A stretch of DNA of 64,000 nt from Serendipita indica DSM 11827 (lineage: Eukaryota; Basidiomycota; Agaricomycetes; Sebacinales; Serendipitaceae): contig CAJVGD010000001.1 of NCBI GenBank assembly GCA_910890315.1, positions 1,302,001 to 1,366,000 of the forward strand. Direction: 5' to 3'. Below are positions 34,911 to 46,800 of the stretch, piece by piece (the stretch's first letter is position 1; every line of letters begins with the position of its first letter). Both the position numbers and the translations under genes were made by a program. The notes below the pieces were generated by a model. The model was not told the origin of the DNA and did not search any database. It was given only the letters and a program-made list of their open reading frames with translations.

Positions 34911-37168
34911 ATGTCATTAGATGCATTGAAGGAGAATGTGGAGGCCCTGAACGACTGGCTCCGCGCTGCAACCGGTCGGTTCCTTCAAACTCGCCGCAAA
35001 GGGGATGGCTAATCTTATATATGGGATCAGATCTTGAGAAAGAGGTAAATCAAGTGTCTTTTGACGCGTCTCACTTCTCATAAACGCGTCAGAACGCGCG
35101 GTTGACAACACAACTCGTGGAACAATTAACAGCGTACAATGAGCTCCGCAGTAAATACGACATACTAAAGCAAGAGGCAATCAAACGGCAGACAGATGCT
35201 GAAGAGCTGGAGCAGACAAAGGCTGACAACAATGCCAAGATGGAGAAACTGTCTACCACGGTTCATTCAACACTTGGTATGCTCAACTCGGTTTTCCGTA
35301 AGCTTCGGGAGCAAGAACAGAGGATCCTCGAGGCAGAGGCCAGAGAACAGACACTGCAGACCCGTTACGACTCTCTACAAGAACGAGAGGATGCTTTGGC
35401 AGCCGAGAACGCTGGATTAAAGACAAAGTTGGAAGCAGTCAATAACCACGAAGTGTATGTTATTCAAGGGTTGAAAGCTTTAGCTCATCGTATCACAGCC
35501 GCACACTCAAGGACCGCAATTCGTCCGAATACAAAGTAACCTCTTCCGCAGATCAAAGAAAGGCCCAGCTCGTGGTCGAGTCCTTGGAACGTTTACAGCG
35601 TCGTTTTAACCGTCTCGCCGACCAAAAAGAAAGAGCAGAGAGGAAGTTCTTCAAATCCTACCTCGAATGGAGTGGTTTCAAGGAATGGTGGCGACAGTTC
35701 TGTTCCATTCCGAGCGTCAATGACGCTATTCGTACCTTTAATCGCTCACTACGAGACAGCAAAGCCCGAGGTGCTCTTCCAGGAAACGCTTTGAAGTCGA
35801 CCGACTCTGTGGCGAGGAGGCATGACGATGACCCCCCCCTCTATCACTGGAGCCGTCGAAGCTATCGACAGATGCAATTGTCACCACCCGTGCTGCGCCG
35901 ACGGGTGAGAAAGTGTTGTCGTCCAAGGACATGCTTGAAGCGGCTTGTGAAGATCTCTCAAGGACGTATCACCAATTCGCTACACAATACGAAGCGTTTG
36001 GGTTTGACGCTCCTCCCTTTACCACCGAGCAATCGAAAGAGGCCACTCAGATTTTCGATACCGACAAGACGCAAGAGACATCGGCGGGTACACCAACGCG
36101 GCCGTTCAGGTTTAATCTCACAGGTATTCCTCTTCCTCAACCGACAATGTAAGTGATCTGTCAGTTCACAAGCACGAGAGCTGATTTTTCTTCAGTTATG
36201 AATCACCAACGAGGAGGATCAAGACACCCGTTCGTCACGTCTCTCCAGACTCGCCCGTGGCTATCAAGCTTGAAGAATCGCCCATCAAGGTTCCGAATGC
36301 AGCTCCTCCCCATCCAAGCGCGAGTACTCCGCTTGGCGAAGCTCCTGTTGCTGGTCCCAGCCATTCGTCTCTTGGGAAGCGAAAAGCTCCCATCGAAGAA
36401 AGCCATTCGTTGCAAGTAAAGAGCGGCAGAAAGAGCTACGTACCCTTGGTGCAGCAATACATGGACGGGACCAAAGTCGTGTCATCCAACTCGAGCAAGA
36501 AGCGGCATACAGAGGCGCTTGATAGGGACTCGATTACACCGAAACAACATGGTAAACCGATCAAAGGCCGATCAACAACGGGAAAGGCGTAAGTCCAACT
36601 CCTTGGACAAGAAAGCAAAGGATTTACGGTCGAATAGCGTGACCAGATACGAAGTCAATCCTGATCGGAACAACGGGGTTAATTTTGCGTATGACGAAGT
36701 CGTGCGCAACAAGGCAGAGAGAAAGCGTATGGAAGCGACCGACTGTGATCAATGTCGAGAGGTGAGTAGAGTCCATCATTCTTATCATTATCTCACCGGT
36801 ACTTTTTAGTTTTACAAGGCTGCCGGGCCTCTCCCACCACGATTGCAGGCGCCTCTCTGGAAGAGCCCGACATCAAGTCAAGACCCCGCCGCTGCACCAC
36901 AGCGTCATTGTAAGCACCACAGCAACAAAGAGGAATCGGACGATAGTGGCCTGAGTCGGAAGACTCGGGGGTACTCATCGCCAAGAAGTCTCGCGCCATC
37001 GCTATATCATGCCCTCCGGCGAGACACCTCCAGGCTTCTGGGATCTGGATTTCCTGACACGCAACGGGTCGAAAACTGAGGGATGAAGCTGAGAAGATGC
37101 ATCGTAAGCGCGAGAGGTTCATGGAGAAAGAGGCGGGCAAGAAGGATGGCAAGTATCGTTTGAAATGA
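34911..37168 (+). CDS. CTP1: Sae2/Ctp1/CtIP-type DNA end-resection factor
   Basis: ATG at 34911 (MSLDALKENVEALNDWLRAA), two tiny exons, then a long coiled coil (QLVEQLTAYNELRSKYDILK up to ENAGLKTKLEAVNN), a second one (ERLQRRFNRLADQKERAERK), and a disordered middle. The C-terminal signature is DCDQCREFYKAAGPLPP, SRHRYIMPSGETPPGFWDLD and F-PDTQRVEKLRDEAEK. CxxC with SRHR and PPGFW is the Sae2/CtIP C-terminal domain that activates Mre11 nuclease for double-strand-break resection. Frame breaks occur at 37051-37054 (CC where CCC is needed) and 37071-37074 (a short A run), inside this conserved domain. About 700 residues. It is divergent from the kinetochore gene by 200 bp and its stop lies 8 bp from that of the DUF202 gene. 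Confidence 0.82.
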
Positions 37169-37176
37169 GTCTGTAT

Positions 37177-37671
37177 TCAGTGTTTCGATAGGAGTGTAAT
37201 TATTGTAGCAATAATGAGGAGAATAATGGATGCCATGACTATTGTATGTTTTCTGCGAGGAGCTCAGAAAGAATGTCTTTTTAAGTCGTAGCATACCTGG
37301 AAGACTGAACGAACGCCGCTCCGTTCTTCAAACCTTTCCATAGTCTATTATAGTTTTGGATAGCTGCAGCGAGACAGACGAGACTAGCTGCGAAATAGAG
37401 TGACGCCAGAGGCAATGCATAAGTCGGTACTTTGTGTTCATGAGATCCGCTCGGGTCTGGAAGCCGTGCGTTAAGGAGTAATGCAGATGAAAGAAGTCCA
37501 AGGAGTAGTCCGAATCGTATTTGACTGAGGTATGTGCGTTCAATGGCTGGATAATCCTCAGTCTTCAGAAAAAGGCCCACCAACAGGGCGACGCACCACA
37601 AAAGTCGCGAGCCTCTGAGCCTACATTGTCCACGGTAACTGTTTTGAATGTTTCTCGGTTTAATAAAGGCA
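37177..37671 (-). CDS. DUF202 small membrane protein
   Basis: Three exons: ATG at 37671 (MPLLNRETFKTVTVDNVGSE), then ARDFSIERTYLSQIRFGLLL, the first membrane span GLLLGLLSSALLLNARL, a second one LPLASLYFAASLVCLAAAI with NYNRLWKGLKNGAAFVQSS, and the last exon HTIVMASIILLIIATIITLL. N-x-GS-x-ARD and ERTYL-x-x-x-R are the hallmark of the DUF202 family (PF02656). Length of about 125 residues is typical. Family members sit in vacuolar or plasma membranes, with unknown activity in fungi. Only 69 bp lie between its ATG and that of AP-3 sigma on the other strand. Confidence 0.82.
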
Positions 37672-37740
37672 TGGGCCGTCGAGGTACTGGCCAAAGCGAG
37701 TTCCAAGGTGGCAGATACAGCTTGGCCCCGACCTCAAAAT

Positions 37741-38474
37741 ATGATACACTCCGTTTTGATCTGTACGTTAGCTGGATAATTTGTTCTGCGGATATTAATG
37801 AAGATACGATAGTCAATACGTCTGGAACACCACGTCTTATCAAGTTCTATACGCCGCTCAGGTCGCCCGAACTTGCGACAGTCATTCCACAGAAAATATT
37901 CAAGCTCATCTCATCACGACCTCCAGGAGCATGCAACTTTCTTGATGTGCCAGACCTAGACATGACTTCCCAGCTTAACATCGCGAGCAATGACCGCATA
38001 TGCGTAGTCTACCGAAACTATGCGACTCTGTACTTTGTCTTTGTCATAGACGGTGGAGAAAGCGAGCTCGGGATCCTAGACCTGATCCAGGTGGGCGATC
38101 CTTTACAATCACTGAGCAAGGATTACTGATATCCGATTAACGTATAGGTATTTGTGGAATCACTCGATAAGGCGTTTAGAAATGTGTGAACTCGACTCGT
38201 CTTTCACTTTGACGAAGTGCACGCCATTCTCGCCGAAATCGTCCAGGGAGGACTGGTATTGGAGACCAACGTCGCCGAAATCTCTCAGGTGGTCGAAGAG
38301 GGCTTCAAAGCGCGAAAAGCGTCTTATGCCGCGGCCAATCCTCTTAGTCTCAGTGGTGGGGTGATGGGTGGCTCGAGTCGTGGGGGAAATAGTAACGTCA
38401 GTTCACCATTAAGCAGTCTGCAAACCCCTATTGGTTGGTTGACAGAGCGTATTACCGGCCTGAACGCTCGGTAG
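37741..38474 (+). CDS. APS3: AP-3 complex sigma subunit
   Basis: Exon 1 (37741-37762) MIHSVLI joins across a 50-bp intron to FNTSGTPRLIKFYTPL, then IPQKIFKLISSRPPGACNFL, RICVVYRNYATLYFVFVIDG, SELGILDLIQ, VFVESLDKAFRNV, LVFHFDEVHAILAEIVQGGL and VLETNVAEISQVVEEGFKAR. A Ser/Gly-rich tail ends at 38474. This is the small longin-fold subunit of AP-3, which sorts cargo from the Golgi or endosome to the vacuole. Around 38184-38196 the CELD block is damaged: in the frame a TGA replaces it, but a missing TG in a TGTGTG run and a missing C would restore it, so it is probably a base-call problem. Confidence 0.9.
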
Positions 38475-38620
38475 CATCCCTAATGGACAGCCGCGTATCC
38501 TATCTTATCGTGATGTACCAGTAAATGTTTATTGCTCGTGATAGCACACCTCCATACCAGTATACTTGTGTCCAATGGACAGCGTTCTGTGGAACAGTGA
38601 TGTCGATTTCTGGAAACCGG

Positions 38621-38978
38621 TTATCCCTTCTTAGGCCCGGTTGGTCCTCCAGAGACACCTCCTTTCACTGTTCCTCCAGTCGGACGTCCTCTAAGTTTGC
38701 CTGCGGGTTTCTTCCTGCGAGACATCAATACGGCCAATAGCACCACACAAAGCCAAGGCATACGCACTGTTCAGATTCCGATTTTGGCACCTCTTCTGTC
38801 ACTGACTCGGTGGTCTCGGTGTGTTCGTGATCCTGCTGTTCGGCATGCTCGATATCCTGTTGTTGCGGCTCGACGTCTGGGTGGCTGGGACGATTCATGC
38901 AGATATACAGTCAAAATCTCGATCGCTTATGATCAGTAATTGTTGAGCTTTTACATACACTGTAGGTTGCTCAGACAT
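38621..38978 (-). CDS. KLRG-2, small Glu/His-rich protein with one KLRG motif
   Basis: Three exons (38959-38978, 38768-38884, 38621-38714) give 76 residues in a single frame. Start MSEQPTVHPDVEPQQQDIEH, then an acidic/His part AEQQDHEHTETTESVTEEVP, and a basic Gly-rich end KKPAGKLRGRPTGGTVKGG with GPTGPKKG. It mirrors KLRG-1 at 15396-16516: the same MSE start, a 20-nt first exon, phase-2 introns, acidic/His middle and KLRG[K/R]P[T] plus VKGG tail. RGRP equals the core of an AT-hook. No known family recognised. It lies between AP-3 sigma and the RING gene, with about 145 bp to APS3. Confidence 0.68.
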
Positions 38979-39167
38979 CGTGCAGCAAGGTTGGCTCGAC
39001 GGGGAAGGATTCAAGATCGAAGAGCAGGCGCCTAAGTCGTCTGGGGCGCCAGGAATCATAGCGCGTTGAAAATGACGTTATCTAGTCCATCTCTTGGTGA
39101 TACATGAATAACAATAAACAAAGACATCACAGTGCGCGTTCTATCTTGATACACAGGAGGAGAATCC

Positions 39168-40559
39168 TTAGTCGTCCGAATCTTCGTCTTCTTCTTCGTC
39201 GTCTGAATCAATAATCTGTACAGGAGAGCTATGCGTTCCACCGCCTTCACCCTGTCTTGCTCTCTGTTGCTGAGCAGGTCTTCGTAGAGGTCGATAATAG
39301 TCGGTAGGCACAGGTACAAATATCACACGCTCCAAGTTGCGCGAGTGTGATCTGATCACTTCGTCAACACCATTGCAGAGTCGGCGTTTCGACATACCTG
39401 TGGCTTCGAGCGTTTCTGACGGGTTCAGGTCTCGTCGCTTTCATAATCTGATAGGTCCTAGACCAAATGCGTTCAATTTTATATGGAAGATAGAACAAGG
39501 GCACCTACTTCTTTCGTATCTCTCGTTCCTTCCATTTACCACCGCCATCCATCCAGTCCTCTACTTTGTTCGATCGGAGGACCTCGATGTGCTTGTTTAC
39601 AGTAGTTTCAATCGCAAAGTTTGGGATATATATTGACCCTTGGACAAGATTGGCACGGCACGTCGGGCACGTTACGTGAGAAGGATTCTGACACTCATGA
39701 GTATTCGTGTCAATGAATCAAGTACTACGCACTTTCTCGACCCAGAGCAGCACACAGTCGCCACAGACACTATGACCGCATGGGTTGAGAAGTTGAGGAG
39801 ACAAGCTGGAATGACCCATCAGCTGTGGCACTAAGATATTAACATCTATATAATCTCACAAGAGTTCTAGGCATCTTCAAGTGTATCAATACGAGCTCCA
39901 GGGCGCATGCGGGGGGTTACGTACATCGGACAACTCAAGTCGTCGTCATAAGCACTCAATGCGCTACGAATCCTGACACCCTGAGATGGAGTAATATCTT
40001 CCGAGTCGTTATCAGGTTTACATTCGGTCGGACTGCCCTGCCTCTGGCGTTTGGTCGACTTGGGAGGCAAATCATCATCACTTGACAGTCCCTCGAAGGC
40101 AGCTTAGAGACTGTGAGATCCAATAATCGTAGAAGAGAGTCACAAGGCTTCAATACCTTGAATGGAACGCTTCCGGCTCTCCTTTTCTTCGTTGCTCATG
40201 CTCGTCTTGCGAGATTCGGCTACTGAGAAGCTGGAATGAGATAAATTATGTCCACTCGATGATCTTTCTTGTTCATCTTGAGTTCGCTCCTCTGAACGCG
40301 ACGTTGAGGCGGTTGCGACCACCGTCCCTGTACCCAGAAGCGTCGTAGACCCAGTAATGATTGGTGCTGACAAAAAGCTGGATTCAGCAACTAGCGTAGG
40401 TTCTGTAACAAGCGTCACGCCAGGGCCGTTTGAACCACCAGGAGTTGAAGGTTCCACAGGTGCTGTCAAAGCCTCCGACGCCACAGGTTCTTGTACTGCC
40501 AAGGAGAGTTCCTGCCAATCAACCTCGTTGTCATCCCAAAGTTCAGAGGCATCGGACAT
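39168..40559 (-). CDS. RING-finger protein, putative E3 ubiquitin ligase
   Basis: ATG at 40559 (MSDASELWDDNEVDWQELSL). A Ser/Thr-rich N-terminal half is joined by an intron to AAFEGLSSDDDLPPKSTKRQ, then SAYDDDLSCPMCH, LLNPCGHSVCGDCVLLWVEK and, past another intron, CPTCRANL followed by IPNFAIETTVNKHIEVLRSN. CPxC, CGHSVCxxC and CPTC form a C3HC4 RING, and the IPNFAIETTV helix is usual just after such RINGs. The C-terminus is acidic (SDDEEEDEDSDD, ending 39168). The RING suggests ubiquitin transfer; no FHA or other domain is visible, so the target is unknown. The last intron and the exon after SDYESDET are uncertain. Confidence 0.75.
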
Positions 40560-40675
40560 GGTCGAATCCAAGTCTCGGGACAACACAACTCGTGGCTCAG
40601 AGAGCAAAAGAATTCCGGGTGTACACCAAATTTGAGCTCTGATAGCTTATTATATACATGTATACGGAGAGCTCT

Positions 40676-42176
40676 TTACCCTTTAGCAGACGCGGGATTG
40701 CCAGGGAGGTCTCTCCCGTTCAACAGACGATCAATCTCCTGCCGAATCTCTTTCAGATTCTGCTTGAGCGTCTTTGCGTCTTCAAATTTACGCTGTGCGT
40801 TTGCTTCTTCGACAAAACTCTCCAGCAGCGCTTCTTGCTCCAACAGAGGTTGCAGCGTATGGGCCAAAGCAGCGTCTTGATCGCTCATGTCCACGAGATT
40901 GGACGGGAGAGAAAGAGTTGTAACGGACGAGTTCTTGGCGTGCGTCGGCTTCTTCGGTTTGGGCAACGACTGCGGTGACGGTCAGAGGAGTAAGGATAGG
41001 AATAGTATGTACTGACCTGAAGGGGGAACAAATTCCTCTGCAAGAAGAGTGTCGCACGGTTCGAGATGGCGTTTTGGACCTTTTCTTGAGACGAATTCGG
41101 CCCAGGTGTCTTTAGCGACTTGATGCGTTTTGCAATAGCGTCGTATTGAGAAAACGACTCAAGAAGATGCTTGCGAAGGTTGGTGGCTTGTTTAACCCGG
41201 TTATTATTGGGCGCCGAGTGTAGATTCGAATCGTCTTCCTGTCTGCTTTCAATCAGCAAATACTTCGAACGGGCCAGAAAGTACTCACGAGAGGTGAATG
41301 ACCAGTTCTTGGAATTGCGGCAGCATCTCCTCAATCTCCTTTTCAATCTCTAGCAGGACCGCATAGAGCTTGGAAAACGGCGGAGTCGTCCTGGCTTCCA
41401 CTCCATATTGCCTCCTTCGCAGAGTAGGTCGACACTCTTTGCATATTCGAACTCCTTTAAGATACTTTTCCTGCTCCTCGGCCATCTTCTTCGCAAGCAA
41501 CGCGTCGCTTCCACTCTTCCCTCCAGGCGTGACCTGTCGTTTGACGCCATAGTCGACAATATCTCCGCTAACCTCTTCAATTAGACCCGTCTTTGCATCG
41601 ACAACAAAGAGAAACGAGCAAAGCTCGGGCCGATTTGGGTGTTTGACAGGAAGTGAGCACACCACTTTGCCACACAAACGACAATGATGTTTACGATTCG
41701 TTAGTGTGTTGAACGTCGTCAAGCATATTGGACAAGCCGGTACCGCCGCGTCCTCTTGCCACGGTGTGATGGCCATTTCCTGTTGTCGTATTTCGCCCTT
41801 TGCGTTGAGCGACGGCAAACGTGTCGATGCAGCCGAGTCCAAGACATTGCGCCAGAGATCAGAGGCATTCTTGCCTTTCAAGTCGGATAGATCAAAGTCG
41901 AAGAAGGACGATTGCCGTCGATTGGGAGGCGGCTTTTCCTGCAAGGGAGTCGAAGTGGTCGGTGTATTCGCTTGTTTGGAGTCTTGTGACGGAAAATGGA
42001 GGTCGATCAACTATGTGAGAATGCATTAGAGGACAAGCCATTAGCCAAGCGACAGGGCACCTTTTCCATCTTCGCTCAAGCCTACGGTCTTCTATCCGCG
42101 ACGTGTCTCTCTTCAACCGTCGTGCCTCCAAGAATTCATCGTTCTCTGCCCGTAGACACCTTGGGCTGGAAGCCAT
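40676..42176 (-). CDS. VAC1: Vac1/Pep7 (rabenosyn-like) FYVE protein
   Basis: ATG at 42176 (MASSPRCLRAENDEFLEARR). After a variable part (SFFDFDLSDLKGKNASDLWR) comes an atypical FYVE-type zinc region: CPICLTTF...RKHHCRLCGKVVC, CSFLFVV and RICKECRPTL. Then helical segments and, at the end, LLEQEALLESFVEEANAQRK with FEDAKTLKQNLKEIRQEIDR, the Rab-binding helix pair of rabenosyn/Vac1. Vac1 binds PI3P and Rab5-type Vps21 on endosomes and helps fusion with Golgi vesicles on the way to the vacuole. Length of about 430 residues is near the fungal norm. The R(K)HHCR core is intact. Confidence 0.85.
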
Positions 42177-42220
42177 GTCGGTAAGGAGCACTGCCAGTGG
42201 AAACGGTGCGATTAGGAGTA

Positions 42221-43271
42221 TCAGATTTCCTCGGAGCTTGAATGGTAGAGGTCGAAGAGCCCGACGCGAGTGGAACTGAACCCGTGGATGGGGAAGGAGA
42301 GGAGAAATGGCCGGTCTTGATGGTGACGCAGAGGGCGATGGATTGGATGATTTTGAAGGACTACTCGATTTAGTTTCGAGGCAGGAGATGCAAGTGGAGA
42401 TGGTTGTCTGCTGCTTCCTACCGAAGACGAGGAAAGTGGAGATGAAATGGCGGGTCGGGCGGTATGAACCGTCAAAGACGATCCGTTAACAGGAGAGCCG
42501 GGTTGTGAAGAGCTTTGACTAAAGTCGTGGACTTTGAGCCCGCCCGGAGGCCGTGGTCGAAGGTTCGAGGATGGATTCACACCCGAAGCAGCGCGTGAAG
42601 GCGTCCCAAGAGTAAGAGTCGAGCGAGAGGAAAGAGGAGTCCCTTCATAGCTAGACTTGAGAACCGAAGCGGATGGCCTCAATGGTGATGCCCGAGCTGG
42701 AACGTGTCGAAAAGTGGAATGAGAGGCCAGTTTAGGCGGTGCTGGAGAGGCTGGCGACGGTGTTTCCTCCTTTGGAGACGCGACAGGAGGTGCTGGAGGA
42801 GTGACCACGGTTTTAGGAGGCACGCTGGGTGATTCCGGGACGGCAACTGGCTGAGGTGGCTCCTCGACCACTTGCGGCGATGGTGACGCTACTGTGCTCT
42901 CTGAGATCGGAGAAGGTGGAATCTCAAGAATCTCAATGGCTACCGGCGTCACGGGAGCACTTGGGAGAGGCAGCGCCTTGTTGTTTGACGGAGGAGTGGC
43001 TGGCGGAGGCGTCGAGCGATCTAGACTGGCCAGATCTGCGAGAGGGCTGTGTGTAGACAGTCGTTTTGAGGATGCATTGGATGCGGGTGTCGCGGGAGAC
43101 TTGGGAGATCCTACGGGCGCAAGAGGTGGAGACTGGGGAGGCGTAAATGTGTTTGAGAGGTTTCTCGAGTGTCTCTTTGACTAGTTTGCAGCGTAATTAT
43201 AAGCACCACTGACACATCTAAATGGAGACGTGGACTACCTGGTAGGCCCTGTACGGTACGGGAGACGACAT
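42221..43271 (-). CDS. Pro/Ser-rich disordered protein
   Basis: Exon 1 gives MSSPVPYRAYQ (ATG at 43271); after an intron comes SKRHSRNLSNTFTPPQSPPL, then LADLASLDRSTPPPATPPSN, EILEIPPSPISESTVASPSP and a long Pro/Ser region with many SP and TP sites (STLTLGTPSRAASG, PRPPGGLKVHDFSQ). It ends near 42221, where two frames compete, so the true C-terminus is unsure. No domain seen. The many S/TP sites suggest a target of proline-directed kinases and possibly a ligand for SH3 or WW domains. Only 45 bp separate its end from the Vac1 start codon. Confidence 0.6.
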
Positions 43272-43875
43272 AAAGATTCGTTAGGGATCGTTTGTACTCG
43301 TCGTTGTCGTTGACAGCCGACAGACGCTAGAGACGGCGATGGTTCGGGTCCAAGATGTGGACTCGCTCGATGGGCTTCTAGTGACGGAGGAATTGGGAGA
43401 ATAATGTATAAACTACTGGATATTTCTGCCAGAAATGGTAATTGGACCGTATGGCGGGCTATTGAAACCGCTGTACTGCCTCGTGAGTCGCTACGGCTGC
43501 AGTCGTCAACGGCGACGAGTTTCTGTGTTTTCAGTGTAATTCAGCGCTCTCACGGGCAGCACTTGGACTGTCCAGTGACGCTCTCCCGCAAACGGCGGCT
43601 CGAGCTCGGCGGCGCAATCGTGAGGAGAATACAGAAAAGTAAATGCAACTGAATCCTTATCTGGACTAACCCTGCGCAAGCGAGCTCCCAAAGCTGAATG
43701 ACGGCGTCGAAAAATGAAACGTGTTGTGCGCAAGGCCAAAGCTTGGACCTACTCGCCGACCATAGCCGCAGACCAGAAAATCCCCAAATAAATTCCAACT
43801 GTCCTTCAAGCTCACAAAAATTCCACAAATTACACTCGTACACGACTGCGCGACGTCCAGCCGGCTTGGGCAGCG

Positions 43876-46800
43876 ATGCGCGCATTTCTGCAAAAGTTTC
43901 GGTCCAATGCGAGCTCGAAATCCAACACTGGTGGATATACTCCTGCTCCCCGTGAGCTAGAAAAGGAGAAGAACTTTCCCCCGCTGCCAGAATGGCCCTC
44001 GCCCGCGCTCAACCAGACGCTCAAAGATTCGCAGCCAGCGCCTGTAGTCGCGCCGACGTCTGTGCCGATATCCCTCGAAACGTCTGCTCCAAACCTCAAG
44101 GCTACGTCTACAGTCCCAACGGCGGCCCGTCCATTCTCCAATGTCGACTCCGAGTTACCTCCTTTGCCATCCTTTGCTGAGCCACTCGATTTCACCGCAG
44201 ACGACAAGTCTAGAAAGCGAACTAGCAACGCGACCAGCACCGCGACCGTAAAGGAGCTTGCTAAACGGCCAAAGGACACGGATCCTAACCAGACGTCGAG
44301 TGCCGCAGGCACGCCCCCGCCAGGCGCATCATCGTCCGCTCCCGTCCCTAATGCGACAAAAGCGAATGGTTCAGCCAATGCCTCTGCACCGGCGTCTAGA
44401 GGCGACTCGTTTGACGAGCGGAGAAAGGCGAGCACGTCCGAGGCGGCTCCCTCAAAGGCCATGGTCACCAAACTCGTGAATATGCACGAGGGCCGTGGAT
44501 CTACCTCGACAAATCACACGGTGGGAACGTTTAGGACGATCCCGGTAAGCAATCCTCTCAAGACGAGTTCCACGCGGGCACTTGCCGCTTCCCCGACGCC
44601 AGGCAGCGCTATGAGCCATGGAACCGCACCGGCACACGCTCATCCGCGCGCACAAGCAAGGCAACATAATGCAATGGGTCTGCCCATGGCCGACAACGTT
44701 TCCATCCTCCGCCCGGGCACATCCATGTCTGCACGATCCCAAAAGTCGACAGTCGCCACTACAGCGTCGTGGAGCGAGGCGGCAGAAGAGGACCTCGTCG
44801 CCAATCTCGGCCAACGCGAGCGAACCAGGCAAGAGGTATTGTGGGAGATTGTCGCCTCTGAGCAGAGGTTAGTTTCTCTCTTGCCAATTTTTTTGCGTTT
44901 CAGCACGCTGATTTGCATCCGAACTCTGTTTAGGTACATTCAAGAGCTAATGAATATGCGTGAAAGCTACATTATTCCGCTATTGCACCCGTTTGCAGCT
45001 CAGCATGACGCGAGTGAAGAAGGATACCCGCGGAGCGAGACACCCGCCGAGTCGATTGAACACCTCCCAATTGCTTCCAGATTTATTGGACCCTCTTCCG
45101 TCCGCTCTCCCACTCCTGCAACAACAACCGCTGCGACACACCGTACGAATGGGACCACACCGCAGATACCGACACCTGATCAAGACTCGGATACGGATTA
45201 CGACGAGCCGGGTGCGAATGCAGGCAAACTCGTTGGCTCGAAACGCGTGACAGGCAAAAAGTCGAGTATCACAGGCTCGATGGCTGCAAAAGCAACCATC
45301 CGCGGTCCCCATATGGACCAGCTCTCGAGCCACAAGCAATGCGGTCAATCCACGCTTGAACAGACTGATGCCCCAGATATCCTCTCGATCACATCAATCT
45401 CTCCCACCTCCACCTCGTTCAACTGGCACTCCTGGCGCCAACGTTGCATCCACCACCTCTCTGGGGAGAAAATCGGTCAATGAAGAGAGAGACGACCCGG
45501 GGCGGGTGCAGCGAGGCCGTCTACAACGGATCCAGGACATGAACGACGGCGAGCACGATTCGCGCCTTCGCCATCTCCTCAGCGCGTACTCAAAAAGACG
45601 CGAAAGGACTCGGAAGATAGGCCGAAATTGGTCGCCGTTCCGGGCGGGTCCCCGCATGTCATACCCGAAGACCTGAGGACGTGTCTTGATGTCATCGAGC
45701 GGGGTATTATACCAGGACATGGTGTCCTTCCAAGGCGCTCATCACTCGGTATGATGAACAGTATCCGCTTGTCAGAGTCTTGCAGACATCTTTGTCGGCC
45801 ATGTGCGTACCTCCAGTTTTTTTTTTTTTCCCTTTTACTCTTTACTAACTTTTTTGCCCATAGGCTACCATCTTGCATGAGTATGCTACTTATGTTCTGC
45901 ATCTGGAACGCGCGTTGGAACAAGTGGACACTATTGTCAACAACGCCAGCATTCTTGGCCGCTCACGACAGCCCGAAAATTCTGATGCCGTGAAATTGGC
46001 AAAACTCGTCCAGGTTTGTCTCTATTCTGTCTCATTATTTCCATGTCTGACCCCTTGCAGCGGCTAGAAAAGGAAGCACACTCACGAGGGGAGACCAACT
46101 GGCTATTTCTCTCGAAACCGTTCCAGCGTCTCCTAAAGTATCCGCTATTATTCCAAAACCTACTCTTCCACACCGACCCGTCGACATTCGAATATGAGAG
46201 TACGCTGGAAATGGTCTCCGAGGTTGAGACGATTGTACGGTCCATCGAGGACGAAAAGGTTCAACAAGAGGAGCGCGATAAGACGCGAGATGCATTGGCG
46301 CGTATAGATGGTTTGGAGAAGGACAAGGTCCTTGCGGTATTCAAGCCTTCACGCCTGCTCATCGAAGAGAATCCTCAACCTGGGTCATGGGCAGATCCAG
46401 CGACCAAATCACCTCCAGTGGTCACCGTGAGCACGACTCGGGAAGCAAGGCCGTCAAGCAAAAAGGTTCGTTCCGGCGCATCAGCGAGGTCTTGGGGACA
46501 AAGGACGACAAGAGCGGTCTGGGAAGCAAACGAGACCTTTGGCTCGTCGTCTTTTAATGACGTTGTTCTTCTCTGCCAGCGAATTGGCACGACGACTCTT
46601 CCACTCTCTACAACCGCCAACTCGCGTGCCAATTCGTTAGGTGATGGCTCGAGTAAACCCAAGTATGCGAGCACCAACGCCAAACGGACATCCTCTCAGG
46701 TTCGCCCAAGAAATCTTTATCGGTTCCTCAAGGTTGAAAGCTGACCATCAACGAGAAGCCCAAGCCCCGGGAACTCGTCTCCAAAGAGGCGTACGTCCTG

